A DNA stretch of 64,000 bases from Caulobacter sp. (GCA_017745235.1 JAGHZU010000011.1:1-64000), one strand, 5' to 3'. Shown: positions 34,201 through 43,325, counted from the stretch's first letter. Numbers and translations are program-made. The notes: a model not told the origin generated them from the sequence alone.

Positions 34201-36969
34201 AGCCCAGCCCACGGTGGCGTCACCGTTGGCCGAGACCACGACGACCTCTTGTCCGGCGTGGCCGGACTCGAGATCGACGTTTCCGGTCAAGGCCCCCACG
34301 TTGATCCGGCCACCGGCCTCGAGCGGCCCGACGGCCGCCGAACCGGCGAGGATCGTCAGGTGATCGCCGCTGGAGATCAGAGGCGCCGCGCTGGCGTCCA
34401 GAAGCCCGGTGGCCGCGATCTGTACGTTGTGGTCGCCATGCACCGAGCCGGCGATCGTCATGGTGTCGCCACCCAGCAGCACTTCGCCGCCACTGTCGAT
34501 CGAACTGGTCGAGGTCAGGTTCACCAGCCCCTGCCCCTCGATATGAACGCTATCGCCTAGCACGGCGCCCGAGACCTGCAGCGCGCCGCCGCCGTCGCTA
34601 TACAATTCCAGATAGCCGCCTGCCCCGGCCGAGCCGACGGTCAGGGCTCCGTCCAGCGCCTGGACGTAGAGATCGCCGAGAGCCGAAGCCGAGCCGACGC
34701 CGAGGTTCCCGTCGCCGGCCGTGACATAGACATTGCCGGCGGAGGCCGTGACGGCGCCCAGCGAAAGCGGACCAGTCCTGACGACCACATTGGCGTCCAC
34801 CCCGCCCTCCACCGTGTCGATCGCGGCGCTGTTGTCGAGATAGACCGAGGCGCTGCCGGAGGTCGATCGGACGGTGGTGACGCCAGTACTCGTGCCCCTG
34901 ACGAACCAATGGCTGGAAGTGATGCCGGCCTCGTCGTTCGCGCCGAGGGTCGCGTCGCCGCTGGCGGAGAGGGTGAGGTCATGTCCCGGCGTCACGCCAT
35001 TGAGCACGGCGCTACGCAGGGTGGCTGAGCCGCCGGTCGACTTGACCAGGATGTCGCCGCCCGCCTGGAGCGCGTTGACATAGACGTCGCCAGCCGCCGT
35101 GGCGCTGAAATCCCCGTCGGTTGCTATGTCGCCCAGGATGATGCGCCCGGCCGCATCGAGAGAGACAGCGCCGTAGCCGTGCAGGTTGCCGGAGACATGG
35201 GTGATGTCGCCGTTGTCAGCGAAAAGGCTGACGTTCCCCCTCGCATCCACGCCTCCGTTCAGGACGAAGCCGTCGGCGTCGCGGAAGGATATGTCGCCGC
35301 TGGTATAGTTGAGAAGATCGCCCAGGTTGGCGACCGTGTTGGCCCCGTTCAGGGTGATTCCGGTCTCGGCCTGGACGTTCAAGGTGTCGGCCGAAATGGC
35401 GCCGGCCGTCTGGATGATCGAGCCGCTCCCGGACGTCAGCGACACGGCGCCGGTCGTGGTGATCCCGCCCGTCAGGCCAAAGCTGTTCTGATCATAGTAG
35501 CTGAAACCGCCCGTCCCTGCATTGATGTCGCCCAGGTTGACCACGTTGTTGGCGGCCTGATTCAGGGCGACGCCCAAGGGGGCGCTGACGGTCAGGAGAT
35601 CCGCTGTGATCGAGCCGCCAGCCTGCGAAACCGTCCCGCTGCTCGAGGTCAACGCCATCGTGTTGGTCGCGGAATAGGCTCCGGTCAACGACAGGGGCCC
35701 TGCCCCCGTCACCGTCAGGTCGCGGGCGCTGAGACCGGAGCCGAGCATTGCGGTGGAGAAGGCGCTGATCGTCACGTCACCGGCCGCCACCCCGGTTCCC
35801 TGAGTGATGGCCGCGCCGACTAAGACTGCGCCGGCGGTCGACTTGACCAGAATATGGGCGTCGTCGCTTGCGCCGACACCCGTGGACTTCAGCGTGGCGC
35901 TGCTGGCCGACACCGCACCATCGGCGGTGATTTCAATATCGTCGCCCGCGAAGATCCGATTGGTCACGGTGGCCTGGGTCGTGCCGGTCAGGCGGACGCT
36001 TCGCCCGGCGTCGACCGTGGAGAGGAACACCTGCGGCGCACTGAGCAAGATATCGCGCGCCGAATTGCCGAGCGTCAGCGACGCGGAGCCGCTGCTGGTG
36101 ATCACGATGTCGCCCGAGGCCGTGGTGGTGGCCGAGCCCACGGAACTACTGTTGGCCGACGAGACCGTGACCCCCGTTGCGCCGGAAATCAGGGTCACCG
36201 TCGCGCCGGCGCCGCCGGCCGACACCTGCGCCGCCCCCGTGCTTGCGGTGACCTCGCTGGCGGTGATCGAGCCGCTGGTCGTGCTCATCTGCGCGGTCTT
36301 GCCATACACCGTGGACGCGGAAAGGTTGCCGCTGGACGCGCTCAGCACCACGTCGCCGTTGGCGTTGATCGAGGCGCTCGTCGCCGAGCTGATCGTGGAC
36401 GTCTGGATCAGGGCGTTCGACGCCGCGCGCAGAACGGACAGGGTGTCACCGGCGTTCACGAAATTCGCGTCGACCAGTCCCGTGCCGCCCGCGAATACAA
36501 AGCCGCCGGCCGTCATTGTCGCGCCGGGCGCGACAATGACGCCCTGGGGCGAATAGAACCAGATGTTTCCGCCGGTCGCCACCCCGACCTTGCCCGTCAC
36601 AACGCCGCCGTTGTCGATCTGGATCTGGCTGGTGGTCTTGTTCAGCACGATGTCGCTGGCGGCGTCGAACAGGAAGTCCATCTGGTCGCCGCTGCTGACA
36701 TGCAGGCTGGACCAGTTGATCACCGTCCGGGGGGCGTTCAGGTCGATCTGCAGCGTAATGGCGTCGGGAAAGCTGATCAGGGGCTGGGAGCCGCCGGCCG
36801 AGACCGTGATGCTGCCAGCGCCCGGGATGCCCGGCAGGGTTCCGGCTACGGCGGGCTGGGCCAGCATGGCGGCCACGCCGCACAGGGCCGAGCCGACCAG
36901 GAGGGCGGTTCGACGCGCGGCCGGCTGGGAGGCCTTGGCGGTGATCGGGCTGGACACGGACGGGGTCAT
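31249..36969 (-). CDS. Second TPS exoprotein with MBG-like C-terminal repeats
   Basis: A 1,906-aa secreted protein. The N-terminal signal peptide ends near QPAVAGTLPG. A TPS domain follows (APRTVINWSSLHVSSGDQMDF, NPNGI-like YSPQGVIVAPGATMTAGGF). A long central part is made of irregular beta-helix-type units (GGDVTLRGGE, SAGGDYTITAHDF, and repeats around ISADTLNVQAETGITLNGAN). The C-terminus has two MBG/YDG-related units (VGQTVVYDGTIPTVSATIGG and RQVTVTADNLSKTSGYQEP). It is likely a filamentous-haemagglutinin-like adhesin. It lies 25 bp downstream of its transporter on the same strand. Sequence and architecture differ clearly from the giant exoprotein on the other strand, so the two are not a simple duplication. 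Confidence 0.9.
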   Translation of the reverse strand: MTPSVSSPITAKASQPAARRTALLVGSALCGVAAMLAQPAVAGTLPGIPGAGSITVSAGGSQPLISFPDAITLQIDLNAPRTVINWSSLHVSSGDQMDFLFDAASDIVLNKTTSQIQIDNGGVVTGKVGVATGGNIWFYSPQGVIVAPGATMTAGGFVFAGGTGLVDANFVNAGDTLSVLRAASNALIQTSTISSATSASINANGDVVLSASSGNLSASTVYGKTAQMSTTSGSITASEVTASTGAAQVSAGGAGATVTLISGATGVTVSSANSSSVGSATTTASGDIVITSSGSASLTLGNSARDILLSAPQVFLSTVDAGRSVRLTGTTQATVTNRIFAGDDIEITADGAVSASSATLKSTGVGASDDAHILVKSTAGAVLVGAAITQGTGVAAGDVTISAFSTAMLGSGLSARDLTVTGAGPLSLTGAYSATNTMALTSSSGTVSQAGGSITADLLTVSAPLGVALNQAANNVVNLGDINAGTGGFSYYDQNSFGLTGGITTTGAVSLTSGSGSIIQTAGAISADTLNVQAETGITLNGANTVANLGDLLNYTSGDISFRDADGFVLNGGVDARGNVSLFADNGDITHVSGNLHGYGAVSLDAAGRIILGDIATDGDFSATAAGDVYVNALQAGGDILVKSTGGSATLRSAVLNGVTPGHDLTLSASGDATLGANDEAGITSSHWFVRGTSTGVTTVRSTSGSASVYLDNSAAIDTVEGGVDANVVVRTGPLSLGAVTASAGNVYVTAGDGNLGVGSASALGDLYVQALDGALTVGSAGAGGYLELYSDGGGALQVSGAVLGDSVHIEGQGLVNLTSTSSIDSGGEVLLGGDTMTIAGSVHGDHNVQIAATGLLDASAAPLISSGDHLTILAGSAAVGPLEAGGRINVGALTGNVDLESGHAGQEVVVVSANGDATVGWAESDSRAVSVQASGDVRVGLAKANGVDGAVDVGGGGDVTLRGGEATKGILVYARDGKATFGADDKASITAANYAITAAAVGCSCAPDTNGLQVISEFGDAVVNVNSLSNPVAVVAGGVDDNTIVTLKTGNLTIDGLAGYNITVEAENGTFSAGDVVSAGGDYTITAHDFLDHALSPNPYFGVIRDVTITDTLGDLNLGTLSLHADRRLTITATNGAVVGAARLDAGTGANDGQVSVTAQGVALDQVSSDGLVKLDGGTGLVNVATSVDVGGDYLLSGGDFANAALAPGGAQLGTWTIMDRAGDFDFAGKTLHYNGSVQLFVNGAVNGGDITANTGMIYAMVGSGHLGALTARQSLVAIGTTGGLSVESATAGPYIRVETQAGGDARLGSATLTGGGANQLIVRSMGTGDAVLGATTPGGLSTANFVNSAGANTTVTVASAAGDVDVNLDRLDGANLTTIDAAGAASIGLANGALTVGRLTAGAGAQVTGGGDVRLVSASVGGDLSVASSAGGLRFGDATPGRVIAATGALTLNAAADVSQQGVLKADTLNVAAGAGVVLLGANQVARLGAVDVAAGGLAFHDTDAFQLTGPINALGQTVDLRSDQAISQASGGVITARALTGSSAGGADFGAANQVAELGAFANAGGLLRLVNARSLTVAGTVLSTGTVSLASHGGMTIAGSGSVRGDGVGDAVTLASDGAFTNARGADAVVAGDAAGRWLIYTQAEGAPLGSTAGNSFNGLSGKSFYGAAYDFAGGGFSRSINAGNRFVYAYQPILIVTPVGQTVVYDGTIPTVSATIGGLVNGDLAGDAWSGAASISGANRNAGTHVLTASAGSLASDLNYGFAYGTGSLNVLKRQVTVTADNLSKTSGYQEPALTYRVTVGDLVTGDAFTGGLARASGESPGPHAITQGTLALSSNYDLTFVGAVLTIDPVPSNDLDGSPTLKYLTQSPDFTLGWDPEANLTTEGQAPAAAIVSVSVAGAQ

Positions 36970-36994
36970 GGGGACGCTCCGGGGCTTCGGGCGG

Positions 36995-38725
36995 CTAGAA
37001 CAGAGCGGCGGATAGGGAAATCAGGACGCGCGAGGGCGGTCGATCGCCCACGCCGAACGGACTGTCGAACGGCTTGGCCCACGTCAGATCCAGGGCCACG
37101 CGCGGCGTGATCTGGGCGCGCACGCCGACCCCGGCCGAGGTCAGGTCCAGCTTGCCGGCCCCTGGACCCAGGTTCGTCAATTCGGCCACGTCATAGAAGG
37201 CGTAGGGCCGCCAAGCCGCGCGCCCACCGGCCAGGGGCAAGGGCACGGTGCTGAGCTCGAAGGTCCCGGCGATCGCCCGGTCGCCCGACGCCACCGAGGG
37301 GTCGTAGCCCCGCCCGATCGTCAGGTTTCCAACCCCGTACTCCTCGTACGACAGCAGCGGATCGTCAGTGTGTTGCCAGGCGGCCTTGAGCTTGCCGATC
37401 ACCGGCCCGGCGATGCGGCCGCCGATCTCGCCCTCGGCCCGCACCACCGTGGCGTCCGGAACCCCCAGGAAGCGTGAGGCGGCGAGGTCGCCGTAGCGGC
37501 TGGCCCCCAGGTTGTGGATGCCCTGGCGCACTTCTACCACGCCGGTCATGGCCACCGAACGGCTGGCCAGGCTGGCGGGGGCGTAGTGGCCGTCCAGGCG
37601 CAGGAAGAACACCCGCAGGTGGTCGTCCGTCAGCACCGCGACGCCGTCGCCGAACTCGACCTTCTGGTCGATCCAGTCCAGGCCGAACCCGATGTTGAGG
37701 TTGTGGCGACGGTGGCGCGCCAGGGGATAGGTCAGGCGCAGACTGCCGGCGAAGGACTCGCCCTCGAGCGCCAGCGGCTTGACGACGTCGCCGGGCCGGG
37801 TCCAGCCCCATGCGCCCGAGATATCGGCCGTCAGGCCGTCGCCGCCCATGTAGAACCGCTCGGCCACCTGGACCACGCGCTGTTCGTCGCTGGACAGCGT
37901 GCCGTAGCCCAGGATCGAGGTCCTCTCGCCCAGAGAGGTGAAGCCGTTCAGGTCAAGGCGGGCCAGGGTCAGGTCGCGGCCGACGGTCTTGGAACCGTAG
38001 TTTTGCGCCACCACCGAGCCGTCCGCCGCGTCGCGGTCGATCGCGATTTCCAGGTCCAGCGCGCCCGGACCGCTGGACGACGGCTTGAGCATCGACTGGA
38101 TGCGCACGCCGGGCACGTCCGAGACCAGCAGCAGATAGCGTTGGGCGGCGTCCAGGTCGAACGGCGCCATGCCGCGCAAATGGTCCAGGAAACGCGCGAC
38201 CTGCTTCTGCGCCGGCCCCGCATCGCCATGATAGTTCACCGCCTCGATGCGGGCCTCGACCACGGTCAGGACCAGCTTGCCGCCGGTGATCTTCTGCTCG
38301 GGAATGACCACGCTGGCCAGCACCCCGCGCCGCAGATACAGCAGCGCGGCCCGGTCACGGATGTCGCAGACCACGCTGAGCGGCATCTCGCGGCCGATGA
38401 ACTCGGCATAGGTGGAAGCCAGAGCCTGATCCGACAGCGCTAGGTCGCCCGACGCCGCGCCGCGGAATTCCACCGCGCTCAGCGTGACCTTGATCGCGCT
38501 ATCGCGGAAGCCGCAGGGCCCGGCCTCGACGCCTTTGAACAGGTCGCCCCGCGGCGCGGCCGGGATCGGGGCCGCGCGGGCCGGATCCAGTTCCTGGCGC
38601 GATGGCAGCGCTATCTGAGCCTGGGCGGGCGCGGCGCAGAAGGCGGCCGCAACCAGACATGCCCCGATGGTCGCGCCCACGACGGCGCGATTGATGCTGA
38701 ACAAATTCCGAGCCCCACGCCCCAA
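36995..38725 (-). CDS. TPS outer-membrane transporter (FhaC/ShlB family) of locus 2
   Basis: A 576-aa protein with a signal peptide (ACLVAAAFCAAPAQAQ), two POTRA domains (about 75-250, with KVTLSAVEFRGAASGDLALS and IPEQKITGGKLVLTVVEARI) and a C-terminal beta-barrel. The L6 loop motif appears as NLTIGRGYDPSVASGDRA, keeping the essential RGY but with IG where most relatives have VR. It shows little resemblance to the transporter of locus 1, which supports separate partner specificity. It is the first gene of a two-gene operon with the 1,906-aa exoprotein. Its promoter should lie in the 160-bp AT-richer gap upstream of 38725. Confidence 0.9.
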   Translation of the reverse strand: MGRGARNLFSINRAVVGATIGACLVAAAFCAAPAQAQIALPSRQELDPARAAPIPAAPRGDLFKGVEAGPCGFRDSAIKVTLSAVEFRGAASGDLALSDQALASTYAEFIGREMPLSVVCDIRDRAALLYLRRGVLASVVIPEQKITGGKLVLTVVEARIEAVNYHGDAGPAQKQVARFLDHLRGMAPFDLDAAQRYLLLVSDVPGVRIQSMLKPSSSGPGALDLEIAIDRDAADGSVVAQNYGSKTVGRDLTLARLDLNGFTSLGERTSILGYGTLSSDEQRVVQVAERFYMGGDGLTADISGAWGWTRPGDVVKPLALEGESFAGSLRLTYPLARHRRHNLNIGFGLDWIDQKVEFGDGVAVLTDDHLRVFFLRLDGHYAPASLASRSVAMTGVVEVRQGIHNLGASRYGDLAASRFLGVPDATVVRAEGEIGGRIAGPVIGKLKAAWQHTDDPLLSYEEYGVGNLTIGRGYDPSVASGDRAIAGTFELSTVPLPLAGGRAAWRPYAFYDVAELTNLGPGAGKLDLTSAGVGVRAQITPRVALDLTWAKPFDSPFGVGDRPPSRVLISLSAALF

Positions 38726-38851
38726 GGACGCCAGTGCGGCGCCCCATTCTGCGAATCGTTATGACGTAAATACGCTTTGGAAAACAGTGTTCGAGCTTCG
38801 ATTTTCAACTTCAGGCGCCGCACCATCTGTAGCTGATCCGCGCCAAGCGAA

Positions 38852-38874
38852 GGCCGGCCGCGCTGCGACCGGCC
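38852..38874. terminator. Hairpin downstream of the GH78 gene
   Basis: GGCCGG (38852-38857) and CCGGCC (38869-38874) can pair around an 11-base loop just after the minus-strand rhamnosidase stop. It lacks a T-run, so termination is only possible, not certain. The rest of 38726-38889 is the upstream region of the locus 2 transporter. Confidence 0.35.
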
Positions 38875-38889
38875 CCCTCGCTCTTCTGG

Positions 38890-41800
38890 TCAGCGCGATC
38901 CCGAACCCGACCCGGGCGCCATCTCGAAGGTCCACGAACCCGGTCCCACACCGTAGACGGCGTGGCCTTCGCGGGCGCCGAGCCAGCGCGCTCCGGCGGG
39001 CGTTCGGGCCAGGCGGCGGCCGCCGTTCGGCAACCAGACCTCGGCCGCGCACGCGCCGGGCACGCCAACCGCCAGGGTGACGCCGCCGTCGGCCCGGCGG
39101 GTCCAACGCGAGCTGGCCTCGCCCCGCGGGGTCGCCACTGTCCCCGAGGCCCGGCTCAGCCCATCCGGCGTCACCGGCCGCACGCGCAGACGCGCATAGC
39201 CGGGCGCCGCCGGGCGGATGCCCGCCAGCCCCTCGTAGAACCAGCTGCTGATCGAGGCGAAGTAGTGGTGGTTCCACGAGCGCGACCCCAGCCCCCAGCC
39301 CTCGGGCATGCTGCGGATGTCGTTCTTCAGCCAGAAGCCCCAGCTGGGCTCGTCGGTGCGCGTGACCACCTTCCAGACGAGGTCGCCGTGGCCATGGTCG
39401 CTGAGCAGCAGGGGCAGATAGCGCAGGGCGTAGACACCGACGTCCAGCCTGTAGCCCTTGGCCGCGATGTCGGCGGCCAGGCCGTCCACCACCGCCTGGG
39501 CCTGGCCTTCAGGGACCAGGCCCAGCGCGACCGGCAGCACGTTCATGGTCTGAGCATACGGCGAAGGCTTGCCGCCTTCGGGCGGGGCCGCGTAACGCCG
39601 GGCCGCCGCGTCCCAGTAGCGGGCGTTGTAGGCCTCCCGGACCTTCGCTGCCAGCGCGTCCTGTCCCGTCGCCTTCAGCATGTGGAAGATGTAGGCGCTC
39701 GAGGTGGCGTCGACGGGACCGGTCGGACCGGCGGCCGCGTATTCGCCCAGGCCATGGTCGTAACGATAGTCGGGCGCCTTCACGAAACCGGCCGTGTAGT
39801 CGGCCAGGCGCTTCTGCATCGCGCGCAATTTCTGGGCGATACGCTCGTCGCCGAACCGCAGCGTCAGCTCCTCGGGCAGGACGAAGGCGGCCACGTCCCA
39901 GGCCGGGGTCGGCCCCCAGATGTAGTTCCAGCCCGGCGTATTCTCGAACCCGTAGAAGGGCGTGGACGGCACGATCTCGGGCAGCTCGCCGCTGGCGGCC
40001 TGGGCGTCGACGAAGTCGCCCAGCCACTTTTCCCAGGTGCGCACGACGTCGAAGTTCAGGGCGGCGGCGGCCGACGAGGCCTGGGCGTCGCCGGTCCAGC
40101 CGTTCTTCTCCAGGCTGGGCGTGTCTGTCTGAGCCGCGTGCATGTTGTTGAGCAGGCCCTGGCGGGCGGCGTCGTGGATCTGGTTGACCAGGTCGTCGCC
40201 GCACTCGAATTGGCCGATCGAGGCCACCGCCGAGTGGATCTCGACGGCCGTCAGCGCATCCAGCGCCGGCGGAGCGTCCAGGCCCGTGACCTGCACGTAG
40301 CGGAAGCCGCCGTAGCCGAACGGCGGACGCCAGGTCTCGCGGCCGGTTCCGGCCAGGGTGTAGCGGTAGGTCATCAGCTGGGCGTCGATGAGGCCGCTGG
40401 CGACCTGGATCGTCCCGTCCTTGCGCAGCTTCTCGGCCAGCACCATCGACACCGTCTGGCCCGCCCGGCCGGCGAGACTGAGCTCTGGCGCGCCGGTGCG
40501 GATGCGGCCGAAGTCGAACACCCAGACGCCGGGCGCGACCTCCTTGACCGACTTTGCAGGATGCCGAGCGACCGGAGCGATCGGTTCGTGCGTGGCCGCC
40601 GCCAGGCGCCCCACCGGCCCCTTGGGCATGACGGCCGAGGTCCAGGCGCTGTCGTCGAAGCCGGCGTCCCGCCAGCCCTTCGGCTCGCGCCGGGCGTCGC
40701 GTCGCTCGCCCGAATAGATCGAGTCCCACAGGCAGGGCCCGTCCGCCGTGCGCCAGGCGCTGTCGGTGACCAGCACCCTGGTCGAGCCGTCGGCCAGCAG
40801 CACCTCCAGCCGCGCCTTCATCACCGGCTCGGCGGTCCAGGGCGCCTTGTGGAAGTACCACTCGTTCGGCTCGGCCACGCCGTACCACCCGCGACCGAGT
40901 TCGGCGCCCAGCACATTGTCGCCCGCCTTCAGCAGGTCGGTCACGTCGTGGGTCTGGTAGAGCACGCGCTTGTCGTAGGCGGTCCAGCCTGGGGCCAGGG
41001 GGCCGGGCCCCACCGACTGTCCGTTCAGGCTGAGAGCCGCCCAGCCGCCGGCGGCGACGTAGAGCCGGGCGCGCACGACCTGGCCCTCGACCGCGAAGGC
41101 GCGGCGCAGCAGAGGCGCGGGATGGACCAGGGGAGCCACGATATCCTTGCCCGGCACGCCTGCGGCGATGATCAGGCCCTCGGGGCCGACGTCGCCGCCG
41201 GTGAAAGGGTTGTCGCCGCCCTCGAATGCGGTGGCGAAGCCCGGACGGTCGGGCGCCCTTAGGTCCACCGCGTGGATCGCCGCGGCCTCGGCCACGGGGG
41301 ACAGGAAACCGAAGGTCCCTTCGGCGTGGGTCGCGTCTTCCAGCGCGCCGACGGCCACGCCGTCCAGGGCGAAGCGCAGGGCGGTTCCCTTGGCCTCGAT
41401 CGTCAGGCGGCGGCGAACGCCGGCCAGGGTCGAGAGGGCCGCCGGCAGAGGCCAGACCTGAAGGCGCTTGAGCTTGACCTGCGGGCCCGAGCCGCCGGGG
41501 TACTGGCGCATCTGCAGCATCAGCGATGGCGCGCCGTCCACCTCGCCCACCCGCAGCATGTAGGCTTCGCCGTAGGTCTTGCCCTCGGGGCGAGCCCGGA
41601 GCAGCACATCGAAGAAGCGGCTCTTCAGGGTGAAATCGATTGTCAGGACCTGGTCGGCCCAGCCCTTGGGAGCGGCCAGGTTGCGGCCGATCCAGGCGGC
41701 CTCGCCCCAGTCTGCGGGCGCCAGCAGGCCCATCTCGAAAGTGGCTGGCTTGCTCCAGTCGCCGACGCGACCGCTTGCGTCCCACAGGCGCACGCGCCAG

Positions 41801-42141
41801 GCCCGGCGGTCGCGGGCCGCCAGGGCCGGACCGGCATAGGCCGCTTCGACGGTGGAAGCTCCGGCGACCTTGCCGCTGTCCCAGGTGAGGCGGCCGGCCA
41901 GGAGGTCGGCTTCGGACGTCGCCGCCTGGATCTGCCAGGCGCTCTGGCCGCCGACGGGCGGGCGCCAGGCCAGGCGCGGGCGAGGCTCGTCAAGGCCCAG
42001 GGGGACGGCCGCGTGCTCGGTGCGGAGCCCGCTGGCGGGGGCGGCCGCGCGCAGCGGCGCGGCCAGGGCGGATCCCGTCGTCAGCCAGCCGGCCAGGGCC
42101 GCGGCCCCGCCCAGGGCGCCGCGGCGCGTGGTTCCGGACAT
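38890..42141 (-). CDS. Alpha-L-rhamnosidase, GH78 family
   Basis: A 1,083-aa secreted glycoside hydrolase. The N-terminus has twin arginines (TTRRGALGGAAALAGWL), suggesting Tat export. The order of parts is the standard GH78 one: N-terminal beta-sandwich domains (about 35-400), then VWVFDFGRIRTGAPELSL, then the (alpha/alpha)6 catalytic barrel with DTPSLEKNGWTGDAQASS, which carries acidic residues of the active site, and a C-terminal beta domain. It would release terminal L-rhamnose from plant glycosides or polysaccharides in the periplasm. It follows the 128-aa protein by 7 bp on the same strand and shares its promoter and operator. An unusual point is the presence of Ser-Leu where many relatives have Gln-Arg/Glu in this motif. 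Confidence 0.9.
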   Translation of the reverse strand: MSGTTRRGALGGAAALAGWLTTGSALAAPLRAAAPASGLRTEHAAVPLGLDEPRPRLAWRPPVGGQSAWQIQAATSEADLLAGRLTWDSGKVAGASTVEAAYAGPALAARDRRAWRVRLWDASGRVGDWSKPATFEMGLLAPADWGEAAWIGRNLAAPKGWADQVLTIDFTLKSRFFDVLLRARPEGKTYGEAYMLRVGEVDGAPSLMLQMRQYPGGSGPQVKLKRLQVWPLPAALSTLAGVRRRLTIEAKGTALRFALDGVAVGALEDATHAEGTFGFLSPVAEAAAIHAVDLRAPDRPGFATAFEGGDNPFTGGDVGPEGLIIAAGVPGKDIVAPLVHPAPLLRRAFAVEGQVVRARLYVAAGGWAALSLNGQSVGPGPLAPGWTAYDKRVLYQTHDVTDLLKAGDNVLGAELGRGWYGVAEPNEWYFHKAPWTAEPVMKARLEVLLADGSTRVLVTDSAWRTADGPCLWDSIYSGERRDARREPKGWRDAGFDDSAWTSAVMPKGPVGRLAAATHEPIAPVARHPAKSVKEVAPGVWVFDFGRIRTGAPELSLAGRAGQTVSMVLAEKLRKDGTIQVASGLIDAQLMTYRYTLAGTGRETWRPPFGYGGFRYVQVTGLDAPPALDALTAVEIHSAVASIGQFECGDDLVNQIHDAARQGLLNNMHAAQTDTPSLEKNGWTGDAQASSAAAALNFDVVRTWEKWLGDFVDAQAASGELPEIVPSTPFYGFENTPGWNYIWGPTPAWDVAAFVLPEELTLRFGDERIAQKLRAMQKRLADYTAGFVKAPDYRYDHGLGEYAAAGPTGPVDATSSAYIFHMLKATGQDALAAKVREAYNARYWDAAARRYAAPPEGGKPSPYAQTMNVLPVALGLVPEGQAQAVVDGLAADIAAKGYRLDVGVYALRYLPLLLSDHGHGDLVWKVVTRTDEPSWGFWLKNDIRSMPEGWGLGSRSWNHHYFASISSWFYEGLAGIRPAAPGYARLRVRPVTPDGLSRASGTVATPRGEASSRWTRRADGGVTLAVGVPGACAAEVWLPNGGRRLARTPAGARWLGAREGHAVYGVGPGSWTFEMAPGSGSGSR

Positions 42142-42148
42142 CGGACGA

Positions 42149-42535
42149 TCAGTGCGCTTCGGGCGCGGCAGGGGTCGCCGACGGCGTCACCTTGGCCAGG
42201 GCTTCGCCCAGGGCCTTCAGCGCGTCCTCGTCGAGATTGGCCTGGGGGAAAGCGGCCAGCTGGCGCGGAGTCAGGCCCTTGATCAGCTGGGCGGTGTTGG
42301 CCTGCTCTTCCGGCGAGGCCTCGGGCTGGCCGGCGGCCTCGCCGCGCTTGCGGAAGAACTCGCTGAACACTTCGCGCGCCTTGGGGTCGGCGAAGATGTC
42401 GGCGATCTTGGTGTCGAGAGTAAACGCCGCGGCGGCCGACGTGGTCGCGGGAGCAGCCTGGCGCGCCAGGGCCGGAGCGCCGCACAGGGCCATCGCCATC
42501 ACGCCCGCCATCAGGGCCATCGTCTTCCGAGCCAT
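42149..42535 (-). CDS. Small exported protein upstream of the rhamnosidase
   Basis: A 128-aa protein with a clear signal peptide (LMAGVMAMALCGAPALARQ). A short mature region follows: FTLDTKIADIFADPKAREVFSEFF, then GLTPRQLAAFPQANLDEDALKALGEALAKV. The mature part is mainly predicted helix and has no motif I recognise. The pattern IADIFADPKAREV also occurs as a short conserved module attached to glycoside hydrolase loci in related bacteria (from memory, low certainty). It is the first gene of the rhamnosidase operon, with an AAGGGGAGACC ribosome binding site, and is directly downstream of the shared operator motif. Function unknown. Confidence 0.75.
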   Translation of the reverse strand: MARKTMALMAGVMAMALCGAPALARQAAPATTSAAAAFTLDTKIADIFADPKAREVFSEFFRKRGEAAGQPEASPEEQANTAQLIKGLTPRQLAAFPQANLDEDALKALGEALAKVTPSATPAAPEAH

Positions 42536-42591
42536 GCCTGGTCTCCCCTTACTGATGCGTCCGCCCTGGATGGCGGCTTTGGTTATCGCCG

Positions 42592-42618
42592 ATTACGTTA
42601 TGCAAATGCATAATGAAA
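42592..42618 (-). promoter_or_regulatory. Operator candidate A, rhamnosidase operon
   Basis: The core TTATGCAAATGCATAA (42598-42613) is a perfect palindrome with 7-bp arms. Read on the minus strand, the flanks (TTTCA before, CGTAAT after) match operator B on the plus strand at most positions. It lies 62 bp upstream of the first gene of the rhamnosidase operon, in the same orientation relative to transcription as B. Confidence 0.7.
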
Positions 42619-42629
42619 GTCGAGAGGGT

Positions 42630-43241
42630 TCAGCGGACCATAATCGCCACCAGGGCGTCGGCATGGTCCTCGATCACCTTCGGGTCGGACGGATCCAGGC
42701 CCCACACCCGCTCCACCTCAGGCGCTAAAGTGTAAAAGAGCTGCGCCGCGCCCACGAAGATGTAGACCGACGCCGCCACCGACACCTTGGGCAGGATGCC
42801 CTCCCTCTGGCACAGCAGGATGAAGTTCTCGGCGGCCTTGCGGGTCTCGACGATGAACTCGTCGGCGGCCCAGCGGAAGCGCTCGCTGTCGCGCACGCTC
42901 TCCTGCACCATCAGCCGGGCGTGCTCGGGGTGACGGGCCGAATAGAGCACCACCGAACGGATGACGGCCTTGGCGAAGTCGCGGTACGAACCGTAGGCGG
43001 GATCATCGGGCGCGGGCAGCTGAAGTTCCTTCGCCTGCCGCTGGAACAGGAAGGTCACCGCCGCCCGCCACAGGGTGTCCTTGTTGTCGAAGTGGTACTT
43101 GATAAGCGCGTGGTGGACGCCGGCCTTGGCCGCGATCTCCCGCGTGGACGCGCCCTCGAACCCCTGCTCGGAGAAGATCTCCAGGGCCGCCTGGAGGATG
43201 CTGGCCTGGGTGGCCGCCTTCTGACGCGCGCGAATGTTCAA
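42630..43241 (-). CDS. TetR/AcrR family regulator of the glycoside locus
   Basis: A regulator of about 203 aa. The N-terminal helix-turn-helix reads QASILQAALEIFSEQGFEG, then STREIAAKAGVHHALIKYHF, the standard TetR pattern. The C-terminal ligand domain is typical in length. There is no ATG in the plausible region. I chose the TTG at 43241 because AGGGG lies seven bases before it. An alternative upstream TTG at 43301 adds 20 residues that look unlike the family. The gene diverges from the carboxylesterase/TonB-receptor operon, with operator B in between. It therefore probably regulates itself and the whole locus. The inducer is presumably a degradation product such as a sugar or phenolic (inference). 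Confidence 0.85.
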   Translation of the reverse strand: MNIRARQKAATQASILQAALEIFSEQGFEGASTREIAAKAGVHHALIKYHFDNKDTLWRAAVTFLFQRQAKELQLPAPDDPAYGSYRDFAKAVIRSVVLYSARHPEHARLMVQESVRDSERFRWAADEFIVETRKAAENFILLCQREGILPKVSVAASVYIFVGAAQLFYTLAPEVERVWGLDPSDPKVIEDHADALVAIMVR

Positions 43242-43325
43242 GTTGGCACCCCTGTCGTGACCCGGCTCGCGCTCCAGCGCGAAGGGGCGGGAGTCTAGCA
43301 ACTGTCGGCCGAGAAGGAAATTGGC

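Noticed and set aside
38962..41262. Plus-strand open frame of 766 codons opposite the rhamnosidase
   Set aside because: No domains, and it lies wholly inside the GH78 gene, whose motifs are clear.
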